DNA from: Alkalihalobacillus sp. YIM B00296
GTDB lineage: Bacteria > Bacillota > Bacilli > Bacillales > Fictibacillaceae
Direction: 5' to 3'
DNA length: 41,949 nt
Assembly (NCBI RefSeq): GCF_020179385.1
Contig: NZ_JAIBLJ010000032.1
Location: forward strand, 1-41,949
Part shown: positions 17,274-25,964 of the stretch, one piece after another
How the letters are laid out: each line of letters starts with the position of its first letter
Numbering within the stretch: the first letter of the stretch is position 1
Position numbers and translations under genes: made by a program
The notes under the pieces: model-generated
Told to the model about the DNA's origin: nothing
Database searches by the model: none
The model's input: only the letters and a program-made list of their open reading frames with translations

Positions 17274-18058
17274 TTCTATTTTCCCAACTGGCCATTTTAA
17301 GCCCAGGTATATGGTCTTTATAAACATATTCCCGAAAACAGATTGTACATAGGTTGGTATTTTCTCAAAAAACTATGAGGCCTGCTTTGCAATCAGGAAT
17401 ATTCCGTACCTGATACTTAGGCTTTGTCCTTTAATAATGAAAGACTTTTTGGCCAAGTATGAACTGTATCCTTGAAAATAGACATTTTAATAAAGTCCTA
17501 TACAGTTAAAGGTGAACTCAGAAATGTTCCGGATTTGATCCCACTTACACTCATTTGCTTTAGAGACACAAGATCAAAATGATTGTTACACAAAAATGAT
17601 TAATGACTTATGAGCATTCTCCATTGGGTAAACCAAAATAGAATAGTGGTTCACGGGACTTATCTTATCGTAAATAAGGACCTTTAAAGAGTTCTTTTGC
17701 CTTAGGGCATACATATCTGCCTCCAATATTGAAGAATATGGTTTTTATGGTTTTGATAGGGTCATGTTCCACCATTGGAATATATTTCTTCTTAAATGAA
17801 TCCGATAATTCTAATTTAATTAATTATTTTTAAACCGTTTTGTTCTTGGTCTAAGTCAACCGCTGGTTATAGGAATCAAAAATAGTTCAAAGAACATTCG
17901 TTACACCCCTTTCGAGCTTATAAATCAGGATAGATTTAATGTTTATGTAAATAAGGCGATGGTTTTCTGATGACAATGAACAACATAGAAGTGGAAGGGG
18001 GTGGGGTATTTCACTTCTATGTCGTTTTGTATCTTATATCATTTTTAAAGTCTATATC
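17274..18058. other. Gene-free region of about 785 bases
   Basis: No open frame with a ribosome binding site or family motif was found on either strand. The only clear structure is the stem-loop at 17983-18022 listed separately. The composition is AT-rich and the reading is of old non-coding sequence. Confidence 0.4.
17983..18028. terminator. Stem-loop downstream of the yjcZ-like gene
   Basis: Perfect 11-base arms ACATAGAAGTG and CACTTCTATGT enclose an 18-base G-rich loop. It lies 36 bases past the stop of the minus-strand yjcZ-like gene. The T-run is weak on both strands (CGTTTTG on plus), so the terminator role is probable rather than certain. Confidence 0.55.
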
Positions 18059-18169
18059 CTAGTATCCTCCACCACCGTAGCCTCCGCCAACAAAAGCAGC
18101 TCCTACAATGATTAAAAGGATAAACAGTACAACGATTAACGCGAACCCTGATCCGTATCCACCAGACAT
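18059..18169 (-). CDS. YjcZ-family small sporulation-associated membrane protein
   Basis: This 36-residue protein starts [18 protein letters not shown] and ends [10 protein letters not shown] glycine/tyrosine-rich head and tail flank one hydrophobic segment, the pattern of the YjcZ/SscA group of small spore proteins in Bacillaceae. The ATG at 18169 has a strong AGGAGGG ribosome binding site. It is a single gene followed by a stem-loop. It supports an endospore-forming host. Its molecular role is unknown; relatives are implicated in spore assembly. Confidence 0.85.
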   Translation of the reverse strand: MSGGYGSGFALIVVLFILLIIVGAAFVGGGYGGGGY

Positions 18170-18366
18170 AAAAGTACACCCTCCTTTCTTGTTTCTAATA
18201 ATAAAATATGTCCAGTATTCAATCTTGATAGGGCTATAGTATAAAAAAGTGGTCTTATATTAAAAAGTTCTAAATTTTTCGAGTCTATGTTGTCAATTTC
18301 TAATGAGAAATGGTGAAATCTGGCTTTACAGATGTCCTAACAAGAAATGGATAACAGTTTATATCA

Positions 18367-18543
18367 TTAGAATAACTCCATTATGGTTACAGAAATGTCA
18401 CCACCAAGCAGCTCCTCAAAAAGACTAATAATTCCTAAAACAGCTCCGACAATACCAGCGATAAGTGAGACAATACCAATCATAGCAAGAACGATTTCAA
18501 TCCAACTAATCCAAATTAGTTTTTCGCCTCCATTTAGAGTCAA
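18367..18543 (-). CDS. Possible small membrane protein of 58 residues
   Basis: A TTG-started frame with AAGGT eight bases upstream encodes GEKLIWISWIEIVLAMIG and a second hydrophobic run rich in isoleucine and glycine, then a short acidic tail. The frame is open further upstream without an ATG or GTG start, so the true start is uncertain. No family is recognised. Confidence 0.3.
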   Translation of the reverse strand: MTLNGGEKLIWISWIEIVLAMIGIVSLIAGIVGAVLGIISLFEELLGGDISVTIMELF

Positions 18544-18857
18544 ATTTTCATACCTTGAACTAGTTCTTCCGCCTTTAATATAATGTCGATGTGGTATCTC
18601 TCTACGGGTTTTGCATCTTCAAAATTAATAACAAGTGGTAGCTCTTAACGATCAATACTAGGTAGTATACGTGATTTTTTTTCCTTTAATAAATGTAATG
18701 AATTTAATGTGTATCATTGTATAAGTTTTTTTGATTTCAGGTTTCATTTTTACCCTATATACGGTACTTGGTATGGAGGGACAAAAATTCAGGGAATCCA
18801 ATAGGTCCTTGGAATAGCAACACTGAAATGTTAAACCTGGGTTAATCATGCCTTTCA

Positions 18858-18889
18858 CAAAAAAGCATTACTTCGTTTCGAAGTAATGC
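18858..18889 (-). terminator. Terminator of a small minus-strand unit
   Basis: A perfect 11-base stem, GCATTACTTCG and its complement around three bases, is followed by TTTTTT on the minus strand. It would end a transcript coming from the small gene at 19019-19105. The interval 18544-18857 holds no recognisable gene. Confidence 0.8.
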
Positions 18890-19018
18890 GACTAGTTCCG
18901 TATAAGGTTTAGCCGATAGGTTAGAATATTCTAAGCACTATCCTCTTTTAGTCGTAAATTTCATCCGCGTTTTCGTAACGTATTTTTTCCGAATTAGTGA
19001 CATCGTTTTGTTTATTTG

Positions 19019-19105
19019 TCAATTAAGATACATTTTTGCGTTATCCCTGGCATTACCATTTGTGTTTATCTTTGTTTCCTTCATCAGTTTACTACGATTA
19101 TCCAT
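19019..19105 (-). CDS. Possible small protein of 28 residues
   Basis: The ATG at 19105 has GGGAGTG eight bases upstream and encodes MDNRSKLMKETKINTNGN and ten more residues. After the stop, a neighbouring frame continues with NSEKIRYENADEIYD before its own stop, so the gene may originally have been about 50 residues and be frameshifted near 19020. A strong terminator (18858-18889) follows. The family is not recognised. Confidence 0.35.
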   Translation of the reverse strand: MDNRSKLMKETKINTNGNARDNAKMYLN

Positions 19106-19394
19106 GGATGTTCACTCCCAACAAAATTATTATTGTTATTTTGCCACCCTAATATTTATATAATACCTCCTTCTATAAATAAAGGGTAAACTGCCCTTTC
19201 GTATTATAAGGTTAACCAGAATGCTAGATATTTCTGGTTGACCATTTTTTTCAAATAAAAGGAACCAACTCAATCATTATTTTCATGAAGAAATGAGACT
19301 TATCATAAGTTCATTATTTCTATTTTGTTATTATCATTGACATTTTTCTACTTGTTTCTAAAAATATTTCATATATTTATCCATCTTGTTAAAA

Positions 19395-19424
19395 TCAAAA
19401 AAAATAAACCAGTAATATTACTGG
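19395..19424 (-). terminator. Terminator of the gene at 19461-20018
   Basis: The palindrome CCAGTAATATTACTGG is followed on the minus strand by TTTATTTTTTTT. It lies about 37 bases past the stop codon. The bases from 19106 to 19394 hold no further gene. Confidence 0.8.
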
Positions 19425-19460
19425 CTTATATATCTCATAAGACAACTGTTAAAGTGATTT

Positions 19461-20018
19461 TTATCTAAAATAGATTATACCTGGGTCCGCTGTATTAAAT
19501 TGCTTTGGGAACAGTAAACCATCTGTATATGGAGACGAGATATTGTATTTACTAAATTGTTCTGCTGTTTTGGCATAAAAAGATTTAGCTCCCTCAACGT
19601 CTCTTTTACCCGTAACAAGATCATGTAACAGATTTAATGATAAAAAATTCATAGCTTCCTTGTGGCATTTTGCAGAAGCCTCTCCTCTCGTCCGGTCTGT
19701 ATAAACACTTCCATCAAAAGCAGCAACTTCATCATATAAGTTTACAGGAACCTTATAATCGATTGTTTGCTCCAAAAAATCCGGGTGAGGTGTAGGGAAA
19801 TTGTGCGGGACTGGATCTCGATAAACAATGGAACGCTTCCATGGTCCGTTGTTATACCAAATGAGCCTGCTGGCAGTGGCTTCGTTCGGTACTCCGTACT
19901 TTTGAATCATCAAGTAAGCCCCCTCTTTTGAGGGTTGCGGCCAATTAGCCAATAATTGATTTAACGGATGATCCCCATAATGTTGGGGCCGAGTATGACT
20001 GGGATAACCTGAATACAT
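19461..20018 (-). CDS. Conserved-looking protein of unknown function, 185 residues
   Basis: The ATG at 20018 follows GGGAGGGGGG, a very strong ribosome binding site, so the protein starts MYSGYPSHTRPQHYGD; an upstream in-frame ATG at 20096 lacks such a site. The protein is soluble, with no signal peptide or membrane segment. It is rich in aromatic residues, proline and histidine: PHNFPTPHPDFLEQ, NNGPWKRSIVYRDPVPHN, and a helical part RGEASAKCHKEAMNFLSLNL. It ends FNTADPGIIYF before the final Arg. It is monocistronic with its own terminator. I do not recognise the family, and nothing nearby suggests a role. Confidence 0.7.
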   Translation of the reverse strand: MYSGYPSHTRPQHYGDHPLNQLLANWPQPSKEGAYLMIQKYGVPNEATASRLIWYNNGPWKRSIVYRDPVPHNFPTPHPDFLEQTIDYKVPVNLYDEVAAFDGSVYTDRTRGEASAKCHKEAMNFLSLNLLHDLVTGKRDVEGAKSFYAKTAEQFSKYNISSPYTDGLLFPKQFNTADPGIIYFR

Positions 20019-20096
20019 TTTTACCCCCCTCCCAAGTGACATTTGTAAACAGTTTATTCCGAAAACAATTTCCTGTGCTACTGTCGATTTATTCAA

Positions 20097-20514
20097 TCAG
20101 TTTAGACATAACTTTCTAGTAATGTTCATTTACAACAACATTTTAACAATAAAGCAGTTGAAAGGAACAACCTACACAGAGGGAGTTGATACTCACGATC
20201 CTATAGTTCGGGAAAACTAGTTTAACCAAAGTTAAATTACAATCAATTTTACCAATTTAATACATGTTATTGATGGTGACAGCTACGCTGGTACTAACCC
20301 GTATCCATTGGCATGCCTTTTCATTGTATATGAATGGCTTTAGCCACCGTTCTGCCGAATCTACCTGTGCAACACACCTTTTAACTTGCCAGTTATAACG
20401 CACGCAGGAGTATTGACGGGATGAAAAAAAAGCTTATCAATTATTTCGGATATGCCCCCTTTACTGGAGTAACGTCTGATGCGGTTTCCCTGAAAGGAAT
20501 TCACTAAATAAATG
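20097..20514. other. Gene-free region
   Basis: No gene is supported between the unknown 185-residue gene and the DUF5316 gene. The end near 20097 should carry the promoter of the 185-residue gene, but no clear -35/-10 pair was found. Confidence 0.35.
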
Positions 20515-20814
20515 CTAAGATAATACAGTTAATAGAATCCCTAAAAGGAAATTAGGAGCCCCAAATAAAGTAAATACAAACATTCCTTTATTTCTTGTTT
20601 TACGTTCTTTACTATTTTCAATTGCAGTGTTTGCTCTAATTTTATCTCCGCTAATAAAGACTCCAGATAATAATCCTGCGATTATTAGACTTATTAAACC
20701 CAACACCCCTGAAACAGTAATAAACAACTCTGACTTAGTAAAATACCAACAAAGAAAAAGTGTAAAGGCGACCAAAGTTCCAAGAAATAAACTTTTTTTC
20801 ATTCCAGAATCCAT
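20515..20814 (-). CDS. DUF5316-family small membrane protein
   Basis: This protein of about 99 residues has three hydrophobic helices (roughly 8-25, 31-53 and 79-98) separated by a charged loop, NSKERKTRNKGMFVF. It matches my memory of the DUF5316 group of Bacillus small membrane proteins. Two starts are possible: the ATG at 20814 (GGGGA upstream) or the later ATG beginning MKKSLFLGTL, which lies 10 bases after AGGTGAT. Function is unknown and it has no operon partner. Confidence 0.65.
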   Translation of the reverse strand: MDSGMKKSLFLGTLVAFTLFLCWYFTKSELFITVSGVLGLISLIIAGLLSGVFISGDKIRANTAIENSKERKTRNKGMFVFTLFGAPNFLLGILLTVLS

Positions 20815-21017
20815 CACCTTTCCCCATTAATAATCAATACGAAAATCTGTCTGAAAGGTTCCGAATATTTATTGTATTACTCCAGAATCCTGCCCTTTTG
20901 TTGAATAAAGCTTTTTTACATTCACTTTCAACATAATATGGAACCATCATTTTCTTAACCTAGTTATAAAAAAATTTTGGTCAATCATCGCTTGTAAAGA
21001 AAATCATTAATTTGACC

Positions 21018-21059
21018 AAAAAAAAAAGAAACCCTTAACACCAATAGTGCCAAGGTTTT
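21018..21059 (-). terminator. Stem-loop with T-run, minus strand
   Basis: AAACCTTGGCAC and GTGTTAAGGGTTT pair with a few G-U pairs around TATTG, followed on the minus strand by a long T-run. No minus-strand gene lies directly upstream, so it may have terminated a gene now lost (see the repeat-rich 21200-21600 region). Confidence 0.6.
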
Positions 21060-21390
21060 CTCGATTTAGTATAGTTGGATGTATGTTCACGTTCCCAAGG
21101 GTGGACTTGTGTACGGAACATATGCTTAGGGCTTTATTACATATTTTAAAAAGTGTAAATCGCATGAAATCAACACTTTATAAAAATGGATTGTTATTAA
21201 AAAATATTAAATGTAATCCCTTTTGTGGTCAAATTGTGGTCAGTTTTGTGGCCTCTTGGCTTTTATATTTGAGAACTTTGGTTTTAAGCTGTATTGTAAC
21301 AATTTAATGGACTTTAGTTAATATCAAAAAATAGATAGGAATCTATGGAATTAGACGATCAAAAAACCTCGTCTAATATCTAGGTTTGTC

Positions 21391-21412
21391 AAGTGTTATC
21401 CGATTGAACCTT
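21391..21412 (+). repeat. Left copy of a 22-base perfect direct repeat
   Basis: The sequence starts AAGTGTTATC and ends TTGAACCTT. It recurs without change, in the same orientation, at 39929-39950. The flanks on both sides differ, so the match is exactly 22 bases. The two copies bracket the cobalamin operon and the roc locus. Confidence 0.85.
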
Positions 21413-21429
21413 CCATCTCGAACTTGATT

Positions 21430-21454
21430 AAAAAGCACTTTCAAATGCTTTTTT
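21430..21454 (+). terminator. Short stem-loop with T-run
   Basis: AAAAAGCA and TGCTTTTT pair around CTTTCAAA, ending in a T-run on the plus strand. It lies 17 bases past the left 22-base repeat. Which gene it served is unknown. Confidence 0.5.
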
Positions 21455-21602
21455 ACTTATGTAAAATGTTGATATATCAAGTTTTTATAGAATCCTCTAT
21501 TCAAAACGATTCACCTTTTTTAATCTTAATTGGCACAAATTTGGCACGCTTTTTCTTTAAGATACATTTGTGGTCAGAGTATGATTAGGTTTTATCAATT
21601 TC

Positions 21603-21845
21603 TTAACATTTTCTGTAAGAACAAGAGTGAAGCATAAAGTAATAGGAATACATGACTTTTATAGGTTTTATCAGGAGGTCGAAGAAGTTACCGGAATACC
21701 ACACCATCTTCACGAAGCGAAAAAGACTCGATTCGAATAGTGAAGACAGATGTCCCACACCAAGTGCAGATGTTGTTTTTCCTTTCCCATTCCTGTGGTA
21801 CATAAGTACAAGTCCTGTCGATCGACTTACTTTTTCACGCTCTTT
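21603..21845 (-). pseudogene. cobO: Relic of cob(I)alamin adenosyltransferase CobO/BtuR
   Basis: Just after the cbiY stop the minus strand reads SRSTGLVLMYHRNGKGKTTS and then ALGV, the N-terminus and P-loop of CobO/BtuR (GNGKGKTTSALG in the family). After that the sequence loses the family pattern: FRFVKMVWYSGNFFDL may be a worn remnant of the next strand, and no frame reaches the usual length of about 190 residues. No start codon with a ribosome binding site precedes the P-loop. In the B. megaterium operon, as I recall it, btuR is the last gene, after cbiY, exactly this position. The adenosylation step is therefore not encoded here. Confidence 0.75.
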
Positions 21846-21849
21846 GGAA

Positions 21850-22419
21850 TCAAAGCCAAACCGTTTTTTCTTCGAATGGTGTTCGGCTTGGCATTTTCAT
21901 TTTTTTAAGTGCCTCACCTTCCGGATACCCGAGGAATACGGTCCCTATAACCTTCTTATGCTCTGGTGAGCCGATGAACTCGTATAAACGCTCATCACGA
22001 ACAAGACCCACGCCCCTCGTTCTCCAAACAAACCCTAAGTTCAATTCTTTTGCAGCTAGCCACATTGAATGAATGGCACAACATACTGCATACTCATTAT
22101 CTTGTGATGCACCTTCGTCGTCCGGAACGATATCCGCAGTTACGACAATTGATACAGGTGTATTTTTGACAACTTTCAGCGAACCCTCAACTAAATGGGG
22201 TTTCGTTGGAAACCGCTCCTTCAAATAGTCAGTCGCTAACTTCTCATATCTTGCTTTCGCCTCGCCCTGAATCACATAAAAGCTCCATGGTTCTCGCATG
22301 CCATCATTCGGTGCCCATGTGGCCGCATCTAGCAGTTGTCCGATCTTCTCTCTTTCTACCTCTCGCGATTCATAGTTTCGTATCGCTCTTCGATTCTTTA
22401 ACGCTTTAATAACCGCCAT
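21850..22419 (-). CDS. cbiY: Nitroreductase-family protein, CbiY of the cobalamin operon
   Basis: This 189-residue protein has the FMN-binding nitroreductase fold: ALKNRRAIRNYESREV at the start, LLDAATWAPNDGMREPWSFYV, and FLGYPEGEALKKMK near the end. It lies 27 bases downstream of cobA on the same strand, in the place of cbiY in the B. megaterium cobalamin operon. A role in lower-ligand or cobalt-reduction chemistry is conceivable (BluB and a cobalt reductase belong to related flavin folds), but the sequence does not decide. It is the last intact gene of the operon. Confidence 0.8.
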   Translation of the reverse strand: MAVIKALKNRRAIRNYESREVEREKIGQLLDAATWAPNDGMREPWSFYVIQGEAKARYEKLATDYLKERFPTKPHLVEGSLKVVKNTPVSIVVTADIVPDDEGASQDNEYAVCCAIHSMWLAAKELNLGFVWRTRGVGLVRDERLYEFIGSPEHKKVIGTVFLGYPEGEALKKMKMPSRTPFEEKTVWL

Positions 22420-22446
22420 TTTGGTTGTTCTCCCCTTTCATGATAA

Positions 22447-23217
22447 TTAATTAAGAACCGGCTGTACATTCTCTTGAAACCACTGAATTTTCTCTCTTAA
22501 CTGTACAACATCCCCAACAAGGACGATCGCAGGATGAGTAATTTTAGAACGATTCACAAGCTCTTCAATTGTCACTAAATTCCCTGTAACCGTTTGCTGA
22601 CGCTTCGTTGTTCCCCATTGGATTACAGCAACCGGTGTAGTTGGATCTTTTCCATGCTGAGTAAGCTGTTTACAAATATGATTTAAGTTTCCAACGCCCA
22701 TATAAAAGGCAATTGTATCACTACCTTTGGTTATGGCCTCCCAGTTTAGATGATCCATTCCCTTTTCTTTTCTCCCGTGTCCTGTGACGATCGTAAATGA
22801 AGAAGCATGATCGCGGTGAGTTACCGGAATACCTGCATAAGCCGGCACTGCAATTCCTGAGGTAACACCCGGAACGATTTGGAATGGAATTTTATTCTCA
22901 GCGAGGACTTCTGCCTCTTCTCCTACCCTACCAAACACGCACGGATCACCACCTTTTAAGCGTGTGACAATCTTTCCCTGAAGTGCCTTTTCTACTAATA
23001 ACTCATGGATTTCCTCTTGAATAAGTGCGTGCTTACCCGGTAATTTCCCGCAATAAATCAGCTTAGCGTCTGTTTTTGCATAGTTTAATAGTTCCTTATT
23101 AATCAAACGATCATAAGCGATTATATTTGCCTCTTGAATACATTCCATGCCTTGCACCGTTATGAGCTTCGGATCCCCTGGTCCAGCTCCGACAAGATAA
23201 ACCTTACCTCTATTCAT
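22447..23217 (-). CDS. cobA: Uroporphyrinogen-III C-methyltransferase (SUMT)
   Basis: This 256-residue SAM-dependent enzyme methylates uroporphyrinogen III at C2 and C7 to precorrin-2, the entry to the corrin and siroheme pathways. Motifs: VYLVGAGPGDPKLIT at the N-terminus, DRLIN, RLKGGDPCVFGRVGEEAEVL, and VPGVTSGIAVPAYAGIPVTHR. The start ATG at 23217 (MNRGKVYL) lies behind GGAGGG; an in-frame ATG six codons earlier would place that site inside the gene. It follows the cbiP relic in the operon. It lacks the CysG oxidase/chelatase part, so another protein must oxidise precorrin-2. Confidence 0.95.
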   Translation of the reverse strand: MNRGKVYLVGAGPGDPKLITVQGMECIQEANIIAYDRLINKELLNYAKTDAKLIYCGKLPGKHALIQEEIHELLVEKALQGKIVTRLKGGDPCVFGRVGEEAEVLAENKIPFQIVPGVTSGIAVPAYAGIPVTHRDHASSFTIVTGHGRKEKGMDHLNWEAITKGSDTIAFYMGVGNLNHICKQLTQHGKDPTTPVAVIQWGTTKRQQTVTGNLVTIEELVNRSKITHPAIVLVGDVVQLREKIQWFQENVQPVLN

Positions 23218-23262
23218 CGGTAATTTTCCCTCCATTCGGGTATAACTCTAAAAACGTTACTC

Positions 23263-23437
23263 TTAAACACGTCCACTCTCTTTCCATCTATCGTAAATGT
23301 AAGAGTTGAGCGCCATATTTTATGGCTTAAACAGTGGGTATGGTAACCATCCTGTGTAAAAATACGGTAGAAAGCGGTCGCCAATATACTTTTTCCCAGC
23401 ATCCGAGTGGGTGTCCTGAATCATAAGAGGGAGCGTC
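23263..23437 (-). pseudogene. cbiP: Relic of cobyric acid synthase CbiP/CobQ (N-terminal fragment)
   Basis: Directly after the cbiA stop the minus strand reads LPLMIQDTHSDAGK, the CbiP N-terminus with its P-loop. A one-base insertion in an A-run shifts frame, and the protein continues SILATAFYRIFTQDGYHT. A second shift returns to FKP-stop-NMALNSYIYDRWKESGRV, with a stop codon where CbiP has glutamine (FKxQNMALNSY). The fragment then ends, about 60 codons of a roughly 500-codon gene. CbiP amidates adenosylcobyrinic acid diamide to cobyric acid. The homopolymer shift could be an error, but the missing 440 codons cannot. Confidence 0.82.
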
Positions 23438-24814
23438 TTAGACATAAACTTTGTTCTCCATACATTTTTCTATCCACTTTTCAACCATCTCTGGACAAGA
23501 GGCAAAGTGAAAATGGGTGTAGCCTGCAATTAAATAAAAGTTCATGTAGCCCTCTTGTTTCAGACCACGCATTCCCTTCGTTTCGTAAGCATATGGAACT
23601 TCCTTTTCAGCTTGGAAAGTAGAATAATGAAATTCGTGCCCTCTTGCTTTTCTGTTTTCAGGTAAAAGGAAATTTCCACTTTGTCCTGTGATCTCTCTGT
23701 AACCAAGTGCTGCTAACTTTTGTTGCATACTAACTTTCCCAGGAATTACACCAACCATTTTATACACATCTTGATCGGTTGTTTCAATGGCTTCAGTCAA
23801 ATACATAAATCCTCCACATTCAGCAAGTGTAGGCATACCGTTTCTAATAGCATCTCCTACCGATTTTTTGACCTCGGTTTCTTTGGACAGTTGATCAACA
23901 AATTCTTCAGGGAATCCACCACCAAGATAGAGACCATCCACGTTTTCCGGCAACAGCTCCCCAGCCAAAGGAGAAAAGTAACTGAGTTCAGCCCCATTCA
24001 CTTCAAGAAGTTCAAGGTTTTCAGGATAATAAAAGTTAAAAGCGGCATCCTTAGCAACGGCGATTCGAACGGATCGCTTCCCCTTTTTTTCAAAGATAGA
24101 TGAAGTCGTATTTACTTCTACAGGCAGTGCAGCAGATAATTCGATGAACTTCTCGATATCTAATGTTTCTAGCACTAGCTCTCCTAAACGATCAAAAAAC
24201 GGATCAAGCTCCCCCCTTTCAATCGATGGAACTAAGCCAAGGTGTCTTTCCGGAATTTCGATATCCATTTCCCGTTTCAAATAGCCAATGACAGTCACAT
24301 TACACTCCTGTTCAATTGCTGTTTTAACCAGTTTAAAATGGCCTTCACTCCCAACACGGTTTGCGATCACACCTACAATGTTGGGACCATCAGAAAAATG
24401 TTGAAATCCCTTAACGATTGCTGCTGCACTACGAGCCATGCTCGCACAATTGACAACGAGTAAGACAGGACTGTTCGTAATCATACTAATTTCAGCTGTG
24501 CTACCTTCATTCGTTTTTGGATTTTTCCCATCGAAAAATCCCATAACACCCTCCATAATAGAAATATCGGCTCCTTGACTTCCCCGAGCGAAAATCTCCT
24601 TCACCGTCTCCTCATCTAGCATCCAGCTGTCGAGGTTTCGGGACTGTCTGCCTGTAACGGCTGTATGATAGGTTGGATCAATATAATCCGGTCCGCATTT
24701 AAATCCCTGTACAGTAAAACCTTTTTTCCTTAAAGCTGACATCAAGCCGATTGTCAACGTCGTTTTCCCTACACCGCTTCCTGTTCCAGCTATCACCATT
24801 CTTCGTTCTGTCAT
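23438..24814 (-). CDS. cbiA: Cobyrinic acid a,c-diamide synthase
   Basis: This 458-residue ATP- and glutamine-dependent amidase converts cobyrinic acid to its a,c-diamide. The N-terminal P-loop is AGTGSGVGKTTLTIGL (9-24), followed by GFKCGPDYIDPTYH. The C-terminal glutamine amidotransferase-like domain carries the nucleophile Cys in LAECGGFMYLTEAI. The ATG at 24814 is chosen for its GAGGTG site; an upstream extension into cbiG has no such support. It lies 25 bases after cbiG and directly before the cbiP relic. It is the last corrin-modifying enzyme of the early pathway that is intact in this window. Confidence 0.95.
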   Translation of the reverse strand: MTERRMVIAGTGSGVGKTTLTIGLMSALRKKGFTVQGFKCGPDYIDPTYHTAVTGRQSRNLDSWMLDEETVKEIFARGSQGADISIMEGVMGFFDGKNPKTNEGSTAEISMITNSPVLLVVNCASMARSAAAIVKGFQHFSDGPNIVGVIANRVGSEGHFKLVKTAIEQECNVTVIGYLKREMDIEIPERHLGLVPSIERGELDPFFDRLGELVLETLDIEKFIELSAALPVEVNTTSSIFEKKGKRSVRIAVAKDAAFNFYYPENLELLEVNGAELSYFSPLAGELLPENVDGLYLGGGFPEEFVDQLSKETEVKKSVGDAIRNGMPTLAECGGFMYLTEAIETTDQDVYKMVGVIPGKVSMQQKLAALGYREITGQSGNFLLPENRKARGHEFHYSTFQAEKEVPYAYETKGMRGLKQEGYMNFYLIAGYTHFHFASCPEMVEKWIEKCMENKVYV

Positions 24815-24839
24815 TTTTTTCACCTCAAGTTTTTGTTCC

Positions 24840-25964
24840 TTAGTATGGAACCACTGCAACAGATACCGTAACGTTCCCTGACTTCTTTTTCACAAGGGCT
24901 AATGTTTCAGCACCGCTTAATAAAAGAGCGGCAGGCTCGCTTACACCGTATGCACCTGTATACTTGAACACCGTGTCAGAGGGTTGTGCTATCTCAACAG
25001 TGTTCAATTGCTCTGGCGGATAACAAGTAAATTCCCAGCCATGTTTTCTTGCTACTTTAATTAAACCCTCTTCGTCCTTCTTTAAATCGATAGAACTGAT
25101 AGCTTTTACGCTTTTTATCGAAAAGTTGAGTTCACCAAGGGCTTGGTGTATAACTGACTCGATTTCTTGACTAGAAGTTCCCCGATTACACCCTATCCCG
25201 AGGACAATTACCTTTGGCCGATAAACGACCCCGTTTTTCAAGATCGGGTACTCTTCCTCTGTTAAGTTCCGATGTGTAATCACGAGCGCTGCGTCAGGCT
25301 TAGCATTGAGTGCTTCATTAATTGACGCATAGGTCTTAATATTTTCAGGGAGCGGTCGGTCATAGTTCCACCAACCCTTTTCTCCCGATTCCTGAATGAC
25401 AGCGATATGCTCTTCGTTGACAACGGAAGCACTCACCGGGGTTAATTTCTCAGCGGAGTCCCATACCCAGCCAAATCGTTTTCCAAACAGGTCAACAGGA
25501 ATCGTCTTTTGTACATCTGAAGCGGTTGTGATGACTGGACGAGCCCCGAGGGCCTCTGCAACCTCAACCGTTAATTCGTTCGCCCCACCTATATGACCGG
25601 AAAGTAAACTGATAACGTGCTCTCCTTTATCATCAATCACAACGACGCCGGGGTCAGTTTTCTTGTCCTTTAAAAGAGGGGCAATCATTCGAACCACAGC
25701 ACCGAGTGAAACAATGATAATAATTCCCTTATACGATTGGAACAGTGCTGGTAGGAGGAGACGGACACTCCCTTCAAACAGTTGAATTTGCCGTTTATCT
25801 TCATCTCCCTTTTCAAACTTTTTCATGTAAAATAGGTCCGCACCTTGAAAAGATGCGCTTAAGTTTCGGGAGATCTCAACCCCATGCTTAGTGATTGCAA
25901 CAATAGCGTATTCCCCTCGCTGATTGACCGTTAGTTGCTTCCCTTCCTCTAAGACGAGTGTCAT
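24840..25964 (-). CDS. cbiG: Cobalt-precorrin-5A hydrolase
   Basis: This 374-residue protein opens the delta-lactone of cobalt-precorrin-5A, releasing acetaldehyde, in the anaerobic corrin pathway. The central CbiG core shows IIIIVSLGAVVRMIAPLL and the block VIDDKGEHVISLLSGHIGGA. The C-terminal CobE/CbiG domain has VLGIGCNRGTSSQEIE and ends in EPAALLLSGAETLALVKKKS. Its ATG overlaps the cbiF stop as ATGA, suggesting translational coupling. Presence of CbiG marks the oxygen-independent route. Confidence 0.94.
   Translation of the reverse strand: MTLVLEEGKQLTVNQRGEYAIVAITKHGVEISRNLSASFQGADLFYMKKFEKGDEDKRQIQLFEGSVRLLLPALFQSYKGIIIIVSLGAVVRMIAPLLKDKKTDPGVVVIDDKGEHVISLLSGHIGGANELTVEVAEALGARPVITTASDVQKTIPVDLFGKRFGWVWDSAEKLTPVSASVVNEEHIAVIQESGEKGWWNYDRPLPENIKTYASINEALNAKPDAALVITHRNLTEEEYPILKNGVVYRPKVIVLGIGCNRGTSSQEIESVIHQALGELNFSIKSVKAISSIDLKKDEEGLIKVARKHGWEFTCYPPEQLNTVEIAQPSDTVFKYTGAYGVSEPAALLLSGAETLALVKKKSGNVTVSVAVVPY

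Larger units (their letters stand above)
21200..21600. other. Repeat-rich, gene-free junction region
   Basis: Between the DUF5316 gene and the cobO relic no gene is seen. The stretch holds short tandem motifs: TTTGTGGTCA near 21221 and again near 21571, GTGGTC twice more near 21235, and TTGGCACAAATTTGGCAC near 21532. It also holds a copy of a 22-base sequence found again at 39929. Such motifs resemble what is left behind the 3' ends of tyrosine-integrase genes of phages and integrative elements, but no integrase frame survives here. This is inference. Confidence 0.35.
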
